A stretch of DNA of 64,000 nt, taken from contig NZ_JABAIJ010000018.1 of NCBI RefSeq assembly GCF_012641435.1, forward strand, positions 1 through 64,000, read 5' to 3'. The notes under the pieces were generated by a model that saw nothing but the letters and a program-made list of their open reading frames with translations, ran no database searches and was not told where the DNA came from. The DNA is from Rhizobium sp. P38BS-XIX. Its GTDB lineage: Bacteria; Pseudomonadota; Alphaproteobacteria; Rhizobiales; Rhizobiaceae. The position numbers were made by a program, and so were the translations under genes. Shown here piece by piece: positions 17,316 through 26,466 of the stretch (positions are counted from its first letter, which is position 1; every line of letters begins with the position of its first letter).

Positions 17316-18227
17316 ATGATCGATATGAACGATTTTCGCTACTTTATGACCATCGTCGATAGCGGCAGTTTCACAGCCGCCGGCCGTGCCCTTGGATTGC
17401 CGACATCGACGCTCAGCTATCGCATGAAGCTGCTGGAGGAAAAACTGGGCCTCACTTTGCTGCTGCGCTCCTCCCGCCAGCTTGCACTGACGGAAGCCGG
17501 CGCGGAATTCTATCGATATGCCCTGGTGACGGTGGAGCGTGCGGACGAAGCCATAAGTGCTATGCGAGACCGGATACGGGAGCCATCAGGACCAATCCGC
17601 TACACCACCGCGATCGCCACCGCCCAGTTCGTCATGCCGAAGGTCATCAGGTCGTTCTTCGTCAAGTATCCTCAAATCTCGCTGGTCGAACATGCGGCGG
17701 ATCACTTCGTCGACATCGTTGGCGAGCGGTTTGATCTGGCGATACGCGCACATTCCACACCCCTGCCGGACTCGAACCTCATTCAGAAGCGGCTCGCCCG
17801 GATACCATGGCAACTCTTCGCGTCACCGGCCTATCTGGCGGAAAAGGGCGTGCCCAAAGATCCGGCCGAGTTGGCAAATCATACGACACTTTTCGTTCGC
17901 CGCGACAACACGCAGCCGCGGTGGTCGCTGACACATCAGCAGACGGGAGAGACGGCCGACATTCCTCTCTCCCCCCGGCTCGCAAGTTCATGCATCAAGG
18001 CCATCCAAAGCGCGGCGAAAGCCGATATCGGGGTCGCTTCACTGCCTGTCTATCTGTGCAGGCAGGAAATAAAGACCGGCCAGTTGGTCGCTGTGCTTCC
18101 CGAGTGGCGGAGTGCAGACGCGGTGCTGACGGCGCTCATGCCGACCCGAAGCGGAATGGGTGCGGGCCTAAGAGCATTCGTCGACCACGTTGCACTCGCC
18201 TGCCAGACCGTGATCGACGGCTCCTGA
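17316..18227 (+). CDS. LysR family transcriptional regulator (paralogue B)
   Basis: 303 aa. N-terminal MIDMNDFRYFMTIVDSGSFTAAGRALGLPTSTLSYR is nearly identical to paralogue A at 15726-16667; similarity continues through the effector domain (VDIVGERFDLAIRAH, PWQLFASPAYL). GAGGA lies before the ATG. It is followed by the purine locus but points away from any obvious direct partner; the target is unknown. Confidence 0.88.
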   Translation: MIDMNDFRYFMTIVDSGSFTAAGRALGLPTSTLSYRMKLLEEKLGLTLLLRSSRQLALTEAGAEFYRYALVTVERADEAISAMRDRIREPSGPIRYTTAIATAQFVMPKVIRSFFVKYPQISLVEHAADHFVDIVGERFDLAIRAHSTPLPDSNLIQKRLARIPWQLFASPAYLAEKGVPKDPAELANHTTLFVRRDNTQPRWSLTHQQTGETADIPLSPRLASSCIKAIQSAAKADIGVASLPVYLCRQEIKTGQLVAVLPEWRSADAVLTALMPTRSGMGAGLRAFVDHVALACQTVIDGS

Positions 18228-18421
18228 CGGAACTGAAGAGCCGCGGAGTTGACGTCAGATCGCTGGCGACATCGCGTTAAACGCAGGCTGTCCGGAGCTG
18301 CCGGGCAGCGACGCTCCCGCCCCCAAATCTGAGGACGGTGACGTTATCGGGACTTCAACCCTCTCTCTCCATTAGCTCCACCGGAAACTCAGAAATTAAG
18401 ACTTGCAAGACCGATTGACTA

Positions 18422-18439
18422 TGATTAATCGTTTAATCA
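18422..18439. promoter_or_regulatory. Putative LacI-type operator
   Basis: Perfect arms TGATTAA and TTAATCA separated by TCGT, giving an 18-bp palindrome with a central CG, the usual geometry of LacI-family operators. It lies 21-38 bases before the ATG at 18460, consistent with autoregulation of the LacI-ade-permease operon. Confidence 0.5.
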
Positions 18440-18459
18440 GAGCCGATCGGGATCGAAAG

Positions 18460-19458
18460 ATGACAGAAGCACGCCCTTCTTCCATTCGTGAAATTGCAGT
18501 GACGCTGGGCGTGTCGACGGCAACGGTCTCGAATGCGCTTCGGGGAAAGGGCCGCGTTTCACCCGCACTTATCGAGCAGATCCGACTGGAAGCGGACAGG
18601 TTGGGCTATGTGCCGGATCATGCGGCACGTGCGTTGCGCACAGGCAAAAGCAACACGATCGGCCTGCTCGTTCCGAACATCGGTCAACCATTGTTTCCGG
18701 CCTTTGCCCAGGCCATCGAGCGCGCAGCCAAGCAGCGCGGCCTTGCCGTTTTGATCGGCGATAGCCAAGGCGATGCCGGACAACAGGATTTCGAGATCCG
18801 AAACATGATTGCCCGCGGCGTCGATGCCTTGATCGTGATACCGACGCGCGGCACGACCGTCATCCAGGAGAGCATTTCGGTGCCGGTTGCCGTCATCGAC
18901 AGCGCCGTCACCGCCGGCAATGTCGCCGCAAGCGACCATCGCGAAGGCGGCCGCAAGATTGCGCGGCATTTGCTAGCGCTTGGTCACGAGAAGCTGCTCA
19001 TCCTTGCAGGGCCGGAAAATTCGTTGGTGGCACGCGAGCGTGTTGAAGGAATGCGCGAGGTCTGCTTTTCGGCCAATGTCGAGCCGACGTTGAAACACAG
19101 TGACGCGACGTTCGAGGCCGGGAACGTCCTTGGTCGCGAGCTTGGCTTGACGCGCTTTACGGCTTGCGCAGCCGCCTACGATGCGATCGCCATCGGCTTC
19201 GCCCTCGCTGTTCGCGAACGGGGCTTTCGCATACCGGAAGATTTATCGCTCACGGGTTTCGATGATCTGATGTGGGCGCAGATCGTCTCGCCGCCGCTCA
19301 CCACGATCCGTCAGGATCTGGAAGCGGTCGCGGTGCACGCACTGTCCTTTGTCGTTGGAGAAACCGACACCAGCAGAATTTTCCCGACCGATCTTGTCGT
19401 GAGGCAATCCACCGCACGTCTTTCGGTCCCTTCTCGGGGAGACGAAAATGCCGAATGA
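18460..19458 (+). CDS. LacI family regulator of the adenine deaminase operon
   Basis: 332 aa from ATG 18460 (MTEARPSSIREIAVTLG). HTH and hinge helix: IAVTLGVSTATVSNALRGKGRVSP, then a periplasmic-binding-like ligand domain (TIGLLVPNIGQPLFPAFAQAIE, ending LSLTGFDDLMWAQIVSPPLTTI). Earlier starts at 18403 (TTG) and 18421 exist, but they would put the operator-like palindrome inside the coding region. It overlaps the adenine deaminase start by 11 bases, so it probably represses that operon with a purine or nucleoside effector. Confidence 0.87.
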   Translation: MTEARPSSIREIAVTLGVSTATVSNALRGKGRVSPALIEQIRLEADRLGYVPDHAARALRTGKSNTIGLLVPNIGQPLFPAFAQAIERAAKQRGLAVLIGDSQGDAGQQDFEIRNMIARGVDALIVIPTRGTTVIQESISVPVAVIDSAVTAGNVAASDHREGGRKIARHLLALGHEKLLILAGPENSLVARERVEGMREVCFSANVEPTLKHSDATFEAGNVLGRELGLTRFTACAAAYDAIAIGFALAVRERGFRIPEDLSLTGFDDLMWAQIVSPPLTTIRQDLEAVAVHALSFVVGETDTSRIFPTDLVVRQSTARLSVPSRGDENAE

Positions 19459-21253
19459 ACCTCAGGACCTCCATTCGCCCGAACTGCGCGATCGCGCGGT
19501 TAAGGCTGCACTCGGGCTTCAGCCGTTCGATGTGCTTATCACGGGCGGAACGCTTGTCGACGTCGCGACGTCGGAGATGCGACAGGTCGATATCGGCCTT
19601 GTCGGGCCGCTGATTGCAAGCGTCCACGCGCCGGCAAGCAGAAACGATGCGGTAGAGATCGTCGATGCCTCGGGACGATTTCTAACACCCGGATTCATCG
19701 ACACGCACATGCATGTCGAAAGCTCGATGATAACGCCGAGGCGTTATGCGGAAATCGTTGTTCCGCAGGGAACGACGACGGTGTGCTGGGATCCTCATGA
19801 AGTTGGCAATGTCGCCGGCCTGGACGGCATTCGCTGGGCGCTTGAAGAAACGAAGCAACTGCCGTTGCGCTTCCTGACCCTGGCGCCATCCTGCGTCCCT
19901 TCGGCACCCGGCCTGGAGCTTGCCGGCGCCGAGTTCCGCTCAGGCGAAATGGCGACCATGCTCAGTTGGCCGGAAATTTCCGGTGTCGCCGAAGTCATGA
20001 ACATGCGCGGCGTGCTTGAACGGAGCGAGCCGATGCGCGGGGTCGTCGAAGCGGGGCTTGTCAGCGGCAAACGCGTCTGCGGCCATGCGCGCGGACTTGA
20101 GGGCGCCGATTTGCAGGCTTTCGTTGCCGCAGGCATCCAATCGGATCACGAGATCACCTCCGGCGAAGACCTGCTGACAAAGCTGCGGGCTGGCCTCACC
20201 ATCGAGCTGCGCGGGTCGCACGACTATGTGCTGCCCGGTGTGATCGAAGCACTGAAGACGCTGCCGCATCTACCGCAGACGCTGACGATCTGTACGGATG
20301 ACGTCTTCCCGGATGACCTCGTAAACGATGGGGCGATGTCCTCTGTTCTCAGGCGCCTCATTGGCTACGGCATGAAGCCGATCGATGCCATACGTGCCGC
20401 CACGCTCAACGCCGCCATGTGGCTCAACCAGTATGATCTTGGATTGATTGCGCCGGGACGTCGCGCCGATATCGTCATTCTATCCGATCTCGAAAAAATC
20501 ACGGTCGACTGTGTCTACGCATCCGGACGGGAAGTCGCAAAAGGCGGCAGTCTCACGGAGATCATCCCTGCCGGCAGCAATAGCAATGCATATCGCGACA
20601 CGGTGAAGCTCGGCAGGCTTTCGGCGACCGATTTCGAGATTGAGCTGCCTGATGTCGAGGAAGCACGCGTCAACACCATCGTCAGTCCCCGCTTTACGAA
20701 ATGGGGCGAAGCCGTCGTCGCGGTGAAAGGGGGCAAGCTTGTTCTCCCCGACAACATGCTTCTGATGGCCGTTATCCATCGCCATGGCAGGCAAGCCCCC
20801 TCGCCCGTCATCGGCATCCTCGAAGATTGGGGCCATTGGAGTGGCGCTCTCGCAACGACGATATCGCACGATAGCCATAATCTCACCGTCTTCGGCCGCG
20901 ATCCGGCGGATATGGCCGCCGCGGCCAATGCCGTGATCGAGGCTGGCGGCGGCATGGCAACGGCGGCGGGCGGCAGCGTAACGGCCCTGCTCGCTTTACC
21001 GGTCTGCGGGCTGCTGTCGGATGCTCCCGCAAATGAGGTTGCAGAAGACTTCGCAAGGCTGCGCGCGGAAGCGGATGCGATCGCCGACTGGATGCCGCCA
21101 ATTCGCACCTTCAAGGCAGTCGTCGGAGCAAGTCTTGCCTGCAATCCCGGCCCGCACGTCACCGACCTCGGACTGGCCGACGGTACGACCCTGGAAATCA
21201 GACAACTTCTCGCCGCAGGCCGAGACGGACATTACCCACTGCCCCGGCCATAG
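19448..21253 (+). CDS. ade: Adenine deaminase
   Basis: 601 aa, amidohydrolase superfamily, converting adenine to hypoxanthine and ammonia. Metal motif DTHMHVESSM, then WDPHEVGNV, later CTDDVFPDDL, and the C-terminal domain with VKGGKLVLPDN and GGSVTALLALPVCGLLSD; length and motif order fit bacterial Ade rather than the adenosine deaminase-like type. Start overlaps the LacI gene; the permease begins 24 bases after the stop. Together they form a purine salvage/nitrogen acquisition operon. Confidence 0.92.
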   Translation: MPNEPQDLHSPELRDRAVKAALGLQPFDVLITGGTLVDVATSEMRQVDIGLVGPLIASVHAPASRNDAVEIVDASGRFLTPGFIDTHMHVESSMITPRRYAEIVVPQGTTTVCWDPHEVGNVAGLDGIRWALEETKQLPLRFLTLAPSCVPSAPGLELAGAEFRSGEMATMLSWPEISGVAEVMNMRGVLERSEPMRGVVEAGLVSGKRVCGHARGLEGADLQAFVAAGIQSDHEITSGEDLLTKLRAGLTIELRGSHDYVLPGVIEALKTLPHLPQTLTICTDDVFPDDLVNDGAMSSVLRRLIGYGMKPIDAIRAATLNAAMWLNQYDLGLIAPGRRADIVILSDLEKITVDCVYASGREVAKGGSLTEIIPAGSNSNAYRDTVKLGRLSATDFEIELPDVEEARVNTIVSPRFTKWGEAVVAVKGGKLVLPDNMLLMAVIHRHGRQAPSPVIGILEDWGHWSGALATTISHDSHNLTVFGRDPADMAAAANAVIEAGGGMATAAGGSVTALLALPVCGLLSDAPANEVAEDFARLRAEADAIADWMPPIRTFKAVVGASLACNPGPHVTDLGLADGTTLEIRQLLAAGRDGHYPLPRP

Positions 21254-21277
21254 CTGCCGCCTCAGGAGACACATACA

Positions 21278-22630
21278 ATGGCCCCAGAAACACATATAGC
21301 GCAGCCGGGCGAGGCATCGGAACCGGGATGGAAGACATACTTCCGCATGCGCGAGCGCAAGACCAGCACGAAGACTGAGATCATTGCAGGCGTCACGTCC
21401 TTTCTGGCGTCGGCCTATCTCCTCGTGGTGATCCCGTCGCTGCTCTCCGCTGGCGGGATCGACCGCGCGGCGGCGACGACAGCAACCATTATCGTCATCA
21501 TCGGCGCGACGCTGTTCATGGCGCTCTATGCCAACATGCCCTTCGTGGTGGGACCTGGCATTGGCGGTTCGGTCCTCGTCGGGCCAACGATGGCAGCCGT
21601 CGAGCATATTCCGTGGCAGACCGGTCTCGCCATATCGTTCTGGTCGAGCGTGATCTTCGTTCTGCTGACCGTATTGGGCGTGCGCCAGGTCATCGCCCGC
21701 ATGGTGCCGGCTCAAATCAAGCTCGGTCTGGGCGCCGCCATCGGACTATTCATCGCACTCCTGGGCTTCAAGAATGCCGGCCTGGTCGATGTCAACGTCA
21801 AGAGCCATGCGCTGATGCTGGGATCGTTCAACTCGGGACAGGCAATTATTGCCGTCTTCGGCATCTTCCTCGCCGTTTTTCTCCGCGGGCGGAAAGTACC
21901 GGGTCCGATCCTCTGGGCCATTCTCGGCAGCACCCTGCTTGGAATTCCGCTCGGGGTCACCAAGCTCCCCACCACGTTCTTCGGCATACCGCACGGCATT
22001 TCCGAAATCGGACTGCAGCTGGATTTCTTCGGCGCGCTGAAGATCCAGTATTTCCCCTATCTGTTCGCCTTCTTCGCCTCGGAATTCTTCTCGACGCTGG
22101 GCACCACGCTCGCAGTCGGTGCGAAAGCCGGCCTGGTCGATGAAGCCGGCAACATGGAAGATCTCGGAAAACCGTTCCTTGTCGACTCCGTTGCCGCAAC
22201 GATCAGCCCGCTGTTCGGCATTCCCTCGTTGACGGCACTCGTCGAGTCCGCGACCGGCGCCGAAGTCGGCGGCCGCACGGGGCTTGCCTCGATCGCGACG
22301 GCAGCCTTGTTCGCCTTGACCCTGCTCTTTACGCCAATCGCGCTGATGATCCCGGCAGCAGCCACCGCTCCAGCCTTGATCCTGGTCGGAATGTCGATGT
22401 TCGGCGCCCTGAAGAAGGTCGATCTGGAGAATTTCTCAGACGGTCTCTCCGCCCTGATGATGGTTTTGCTGACCCTGGTCTCCAACAGCTTCGGCACCGG
22501 CATCGCCGGCGGCCTGCTGTTCTATGTCATTGTCAAGGTTCTATCCGGCGAGGCAAAACAGGTCTCGATTGGCATGTACCTCCTTGCCATTCCGCTTGCC
22601 TATTACTTCTGGACGGTTGCTACGCACTAA
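21278..22630 (+). CDS. NCS2/AzgA-type purine permease
   Basis: 450 aa with 12-14 hydrophobic segments. The N-terminus KTSTKTEIIAGVTSFLASAYLLVVIPS is typical of AzgA-like adenine/guanine/hypoxanthine permeases; VESATGAEVGGRTGLASI in the middle is the conserved family motif. Inner-membrane proton symporter. Placed directly after adenine deaminase, so adenine is the most likely substrate (inference from context). Confidence 0.9.
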   Translation: MAPETHIAQPGEASEPGWKTYFRMRERKTSTKTEIIAGVTSFLASAYLLVVIPSLLSAGGIDRAAATTATIIVIIGATLFMALYANMPFVVGPGIGGSVLVGPTMAAVEHIPWQTGLAISFWSSVIFVLLTVLGVRQVIARMVPAQIKLGLGAAIGLFIALLGFKNAGLVDVNVKSHALMLGSFNSGQAIIAVFGIFLAVFLRGRKVPGPILWAILGSTLLGIPLGVTKLPTTFFGIPHGISEIGLQLDFFGALKIQYFPYLFAFFASEFFSTLGTTLAVGAKAGLVDEAGNMEDLGKPFLVDSVAATISPLFGIPSLTALVESATGAEVGGRTGLASIATAALFALTLLFTPIALMIPAAATAPALILVGMSMFGALKKVDLENFSDGLSALMMVLLTLVSNSFGTGIAGGLLFYVIVKVLSGEAKQVSIGMYLLAIPLAYYFWTVATH

Positions 22631-22644
22631 GCAGGTCATGCGCC

Positions 22645-22703
22645 GCAAGCCTTCATTCCCGGGCTTGCCAGAAACGCATGGAGCGTCCATCGGGGCGCTC
22701 CAT
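22645..22703. terminator. Tandem hairpins between convergent genes
   Basis: Two hairpins lie between the permease stop and the GMC oxidoreductase stop: arms GCAAGCC/GGCTTGC (22645-22668) and ATGGAGCG/CGCTCCAT (22678-22703). Their position suits bidirectional termination; U-tracts are weak. Confidence 0.5.
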
Positions 22704-22823
22704 CATTCACTTGCCGGTGGAATGGCGGCGGCGACGGACTGGAGGCGCATCACAAGCGCTTGAGGCCTAAAACGGCCACAAGCGCGATGAACGTCTTCTC
22801 AACAATTCCAGCCAATCTCTCGA

Positions 22824-24311
22824 TCAGACCGTACGGCGAGCGGCGGCGATCTGGCTGGCGCCTATGCTGGCGAGAGCGACGCTGAACAACGTCGGGTTGG
22901 TAGCGGTCATGGTGGGAATGACGCCATTGCCCGCGACATAGAGGTTGTCGAAGCCCCAGACCTTTGAGTTCCTGTCGCAGACGCTGGTGCCATCATCGCG
23001 TTCGCCCATGCGGATCGTGCCCTGGTAGTGCAGCGACGAGCCGACAGGCTGCACGAAAGTGGCAAACCCGGGGGCAGGACGACCGATAATCCCGGAAATG
23101 CGCTGCGCATGGCCCTTGGCCTCTTCCAAGCGGGCCTTGTCGCCCTCGGACTGACGCCACTGAATAGAAATGGCCGGCAGGCCGAGCCAGTCACGACGAT
23201 CGTCGTCGAAGACGACACGGTTATCGGGATTGAGGTCGGAGCCCACGAAAAAGCCCATTCCGACAGGCTGACCGCTCATTTCGCTGGCGCGGGGCATCGA
23301 GTGCAGGCTGGCCGGGGCGATGGTTACGGAATACGGAAAATCCTTGGTGGACGGAATCCAGCTCATCGCCGTCATGGGCACATCGGTCTGCATTTCCGTG
23401 ACCTGCGAAACGATATAGTGGTCATTGATATAGCGACCGAGCGCTTCGGGCCGAATGTTCGAGGCGTAAAGCAGCTGGGGCGAATGCAGCGAATCACAGG
23501 CAACGACCACCGTGCCGGCGCTGACCGTGAAGGCGTCTTGCGAGCCGGCGCGGACAAGTTCCACACCCGTCACATGACCATTTTCATGGATGACGCGGCG
23601 GCAGGCTGTTTCAGAGAGGATATGAAAGCGTTCTTCCGGCTCATCGACGAGGTCGCCTAAAACGACGTCGGTGCCATGATAGCGCAGGCCATCGGCATCG
23701 GGTGTTGCCGCAAGCGGCATGGGCTGGACGAAGCGATCCGGCGTGCGGCCGGGATTGAAGACTTCAGCGAGGCGCTCGCGCATGGCAATGGCCGCCACAT
23801 CGCCGGCGCGCGGATCCTTGTTTGTCCCGAGCAATTTTGCCGACACGGCCAGAGCCTTTTGCATCTCTTCGCTCGGGATGAAGGGTACAAGTTCGATCTC
23901 GGACGGTACCGGCGTACCGGTCGACCATTTGGTGCCCATGCCGCCGACATTGGCCGCCGAGAAGCCGGCAAAAAGGTTTTCATCCTGCGGATCGGCGTCG
24001 TTGGCGATAAAGAGGCCCGAGCGGCGCAGCAAGGAATGATCGAAGCCGCCTGCACGGCGCGCCTCCCATTCTTCCTTGTTGATCGGCATGCGTGGGCTAC
24101 GGTCGCCGCCCTGAGCATGCACTTCGAAGGCCGCACGCTCGGCAAGATCGGCGATATTGTCGAGATGCGCGCCCTTCTGCGGCAAAATCTGCGGCCCAGC
24201 TTCTACCATCAGGATCCGCGCTTCCGGCCAGTTGTTCCGAATGATTCGCGCGTAGGCCGAACCTGTCGGACCACTCCCGATAATGACGACGTCAGCAGAC
24301 TGACCAGACAT
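22824..24311 (-). CDS. GMC oxidoreductase, pyranose oxidase-like
   Basis: 495 aa flavoenzyme. FAD motif VVIIGSGPTGSAYARII at the N-terminus; C-terminal catalytic pair His in SSLHYQGTIRMG and Asn in TATNPTLFSVALA, the His/Asn combination of pyranose oxidases. Where pyranose 2-oxidase carries GGMSTHW with the His that binds FAD covalently, this protein has GGMGTKW, so the flavin is likely non-covalent. Relatives oxidise sugar or glycoside hydroxyls (for example at C3) using oxygen or another acceptor. No signal peptide, so cytoplasmic. Divergent from the TIM-barrel isomerase gene at 24437, suggesting a joint sugar pathway. Confidence 0.85.
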   Translation of the reverse strand: MSGQSADVVIIGSGPTGSAYARIIRNNWPEARILMVEAGPQILPQKGAHLDNIADLAERAAFEVHAQGGDRSPRMPINKEEWEARRAGGFDHSLLRRSGLFIANDADPQDENLFAGFSAANVGGMGTKWSTGTPVPSEIELVPFIPSEEMQKALAVSAKLLGTNKDPRAGDVAAIAMRERLAEVFNPGRTPDRFVQPMPLAATPDADGLRYHGTDVVLGDLVDEPEERFHILSETACRRVIHENGHVTGVELVRAGSQDAFTVSAGTVVVACDSLHSPQLLYASNIRPEALGRYINDHYIVSQVTEMQTDVPMTAMSWIPSTKDFPYSVTIAPASLHSMPRASEMSGQPVGMGFFVGSDLNPDNRVVFDDDRRDWLGLPAISIQWRQSEGDKARLEEAKGHAQRISGIIGRPAPGFATFVQPVGSSLHYQGTIRMGERDDGTSVCDRNSKVWGFDNLYVAGNGVIPTMTATNPTLFSVALASIGASQIAAARRTV

Positions 24312-24341
24312 TCCTGCAATTCCCCATTCTTGAGTATCGAT

Positions 24342-24378
24342 TTGACATCAAACAAAAATGTATCGTAGCCGATGTCAA
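24342..24378. promoter_or_regulatory. Inverted repeat in the GMC/isomerase divergent promoter region
   Basis: Perfect 8-bp arms TTGACATC (24342-24349) and GATGTCAA (24371-24378) in the 125-base space between divergent starts. Each arm contains TTGACA reading toward its own gene, so these may be back-to-back -35 elements or a regulator site. -10 matches are poor. Confidence 0.35.
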
Positions 24379-24436
24379 TTGGGATTGTTAATTTATCGAA
24401 CAAAGTTTTGATGACAGCGCTCAAGGAGATGCAGCG

Positions 24437-25321
24437 ATGAAGATAGGTCTGAGTTCATACAGTTTCCGCCCGTTGATGCAGAGCGGCGCCATGCAGATCG
24501 AGGATATCTTCGCCTGGGTCGGCAAACATGGCGGCGATCATGTCGAACTGGCAACGCTCTCTGTTGCGCCTGAAGGACAGGATCTTCAATACGAACTGGC
24601 CAAGGACGCGGAAATGCTGGAGCGGCTGAAGGTCGCATCCCAGAAAAGTGGCATACCGCTCTCGGGCCTCTGCATGTCCGGCAATTTCATCGATGACGGC
24701 GAACGGGCATTCCAGCTCGGCCGGCTGAAGGGCTATGTCGAGCTTTGCGACAGGCTTGGCGTCCGCTTCCTGCGTCACGATGTCGTACCGTGGTCGCTGC
24801 GCGTAGCGGAGCCTGGCCAGTTCGAAGCGGCTTTCCCGGCGATCGCTGAAGCGACCCATGAGCTTGCCGCGCATGCCGGTCGTTATGGCGTGACCACCAG
24901 CGTCGAGGACCACGGCTTCTTCATGAATTCCAGCGAGCGGATCAAACGGTTGCTGCACGCCGTCAACCTGCCGAGCTTCAAACTCACCGTCGATATCGGC
25001 AATTTCCTCTGCGTCGATGAGAACCCGCTGACGGGTACGCGTGCGTGCCTCCCGCAAGCAAGCTTCGTCCACCTGAAAGACTTCTATGTGCGCCAGACGG
25101 CGCCCGGCACGGACTGGCTGCAGACGGTCGGTGGCCAGGCAATCCGCGGCTCGGTCTTCGGCTATGGCGATCTGCCTGTCAGGTCGATCATCGAGGATAT
25201 CGTCGCCTCGGGCTATGACGGCTTCGTCTCGCTCGAATACGAGGGCAACGAGCCGACGCAATACGGCTGCGAGACCGGCTTGAAGAACGCGAAGGCGATG
25301 TTTGCGGCCGCCGGCCGCTGA
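24437..25321 (+). CDS. Sugar phosphate isomerase/epimerase family TIM-barrel protein
   Basis: 294 aa, xylose isomerase-like TIM barrel (AP endonuclease 2 superfamily). Probable metal ligands are in TSVEDHGFF (Glu), LTVDIGNFL (Asp), FVHLKDFY (His) and SLEYEGNE (Glu). Start MKIGLSSYSFRPL has AAGGAG 8 bases upstream. Such proteins isomerise or epimerise ketoses, or act on 3-keto sugars. Divergent from the GMC oxidoreductase and convergent with another family member at 25347, which suggests one pathway; substrate not determined. Confidence 0.85.
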   Translation: MKIGLSSYSFRPLMQSGAMQIEDIFAWVGKHGGDHVELATLSVAPEGQDLQYELAKDAEMLERLKVASQKSGIPLSGLCMSGNFIDDGERAFQLGRLKGYVELCDRLGVRFLRHDVVPWSLRVAEPGQFEAAFPAIAEATHELAAHAGRYGVTTSVEDHGFFMNSSERIKRLLHAVNLPSFKLTVDIGNFLCVDENPLTGTRACLPQASFVHLKDFYVRQTAPGTDWLQTVGGQAIRGSVFGYGDLPVRSIIEDIVASGYDGFVSLEYEGNEPTQYGCETGLKNAKAMFAAAGR

Positions 25322-25346
25322 TCGTCGCCTCCCTGCGATCTGAACG

Positions 25347-26216
25347 TTAGAGCGCGGCGATCCGATCGACGCGCTTCTTCAGTTCGGCGAGACGCTTGCG
25401 GTCTCCTCCCGGCACCTCGATCGAGGCCCAGCCCAAATAATCGATGTCGGAGAGAGCCTTGTTGACGGCCGCCCAGTCGCAGTCGCCTTCGCCCAACTCG
25501 ACATCGAAGCCCTTCCACGGGCCTTGGCTGTTCATTTTTTCGAGGCTGTATTCCTTGATGTCGATCTTCAGGATGCGCTTTCCGAGCGCCTCGATCCAAT
25601 CCGTCGGCCGGCCGTAGCGCAGAACGTTGCCGACATCGAAATACCAGCCGAGTTTCGGATGACTGAAGCGATCGACGAAATCCGCGGCCTCCAGCGGGCT
25701 GAGCAGGAAGTCGTTCCAGACGTTTTCGAGCGCGATCGCGACGCCGCTTTCTTCTGCGGCGGCTAGGATTTTCGCGATTTCCTCGCCGGCTCTTGCGTAA
25801 GCGGTCTTGTAGCTGGTGCCTGCATTGACGACGCCGGCCACAAGCAACACCGTGGTGGCGCCATAGAGCTTTGCATCATGCAGAGCCTTGATCATCGAAT
25901 CGACACAGGCCTGCCGTGCAGCGGGATCGGGATCCGTCAGCGGACGCTTCCAGTGCACGGCATTGACGAGACCAGGAATCGCAAGACCGGTCTTGTCGCG
26001 GGCGTTCAGGACTTCATCGAGCGGCAGCGCATTGGGGGAGTCGAGCTCGACACCATCATAGCCAAGATCCCTCAGAAGCTGGAATTTCTCCAAAATGGAA
26101 AGCGACGGCTCCTCGATCATTCCCCATTTCAGGCTGATCTTTGCCAGGGGACGAGCGGAAAGAGGCGCGGAAGAATTACGGGCAGGTTCTGTCATCAATG
26201 AATCTTTGCTTGGCAT
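25347..26216 (-). CDS. Sugar phosphate isomerase/epimerase family TIM-barrel protein
   Basis: Up to 289 aa; MTEPARNSSA at residue 8 is an alternative start. Same fold as 24437-25321 but a different subgroup: LKWGMIEEP, LGYDGVELDSPN, VALENVWNDFLLSP (Glu), GWYFDVGNVLRYG (Asp), ILKIDIKEY and SIEVPGGD (Glu). The IDIKEY stretch replaces the more usual histidine-containing strand, so the metal site is a variant or the His is supplied elsewhere. Tail-to-tail with the previous gene, 25 bases apart. Likely ketose or keto-sugar epimerase/isomerase. Confidence 0.85.
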   Translation of the reverse strand: MPSKDSLMTEPARNSSAPLSARPLAKISLKWGMIEEPSLSILEKFQLLRDLGYDGVELDSPNALPLDEVLNARDKTGLAIPGLVNAVHWKRPLTDPDPAARQACVDSMIKALHDAKLYGATTVLLVAGVVNAGTSYKTAYARAGEEIAKILAAAEESGVAIALENVWNDFLLSPLEAADFVDRFSHPKLGWYFDVGNVLRYGRPTDWIEALGKRILKIDIKEYSLEKMNSQGPWKGFDVELGEGDCDWAAVNKALSDIDYLGWASIEVPGGDRKRLAELKKRVDRIAAL

Positions 26217-26432
26217 GGGCGGATAGGCGCCGGCACTATGTCAGCCAATACAAAGCCGATCAATCGGTGATTGGACGGCACGAAGTCATGCATGGCCGCA
26301 GACGAGATTCGAGATGCCACGACGAAGCAAATGAGCCATTTTCGGTTTCGCTACCGGGATAGGCCTTCGCTCAAGGGGCGTCTGATGCCGCCGACACCCC
26401 ACGACATTTGATCGCCTATCGCACCGGTGTGA

Positions 26433-26457
26433 CGCCGACGGATTCACTCCGTCGGCG
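26433..26457 (-). terminator. Strong hairpin downstream of the M20 deacylase
   Basis: Ten-pair perfect stem (arms CGCCGACGGA and TCCGTCGGCG) with a 5-base loop, starting 10 bases past the stop of the deacylase gene. No U-tract, but the position fits a transcript end. Confidence 0.5.
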
Positions 26458-26466
26458 CAAAGCAAA

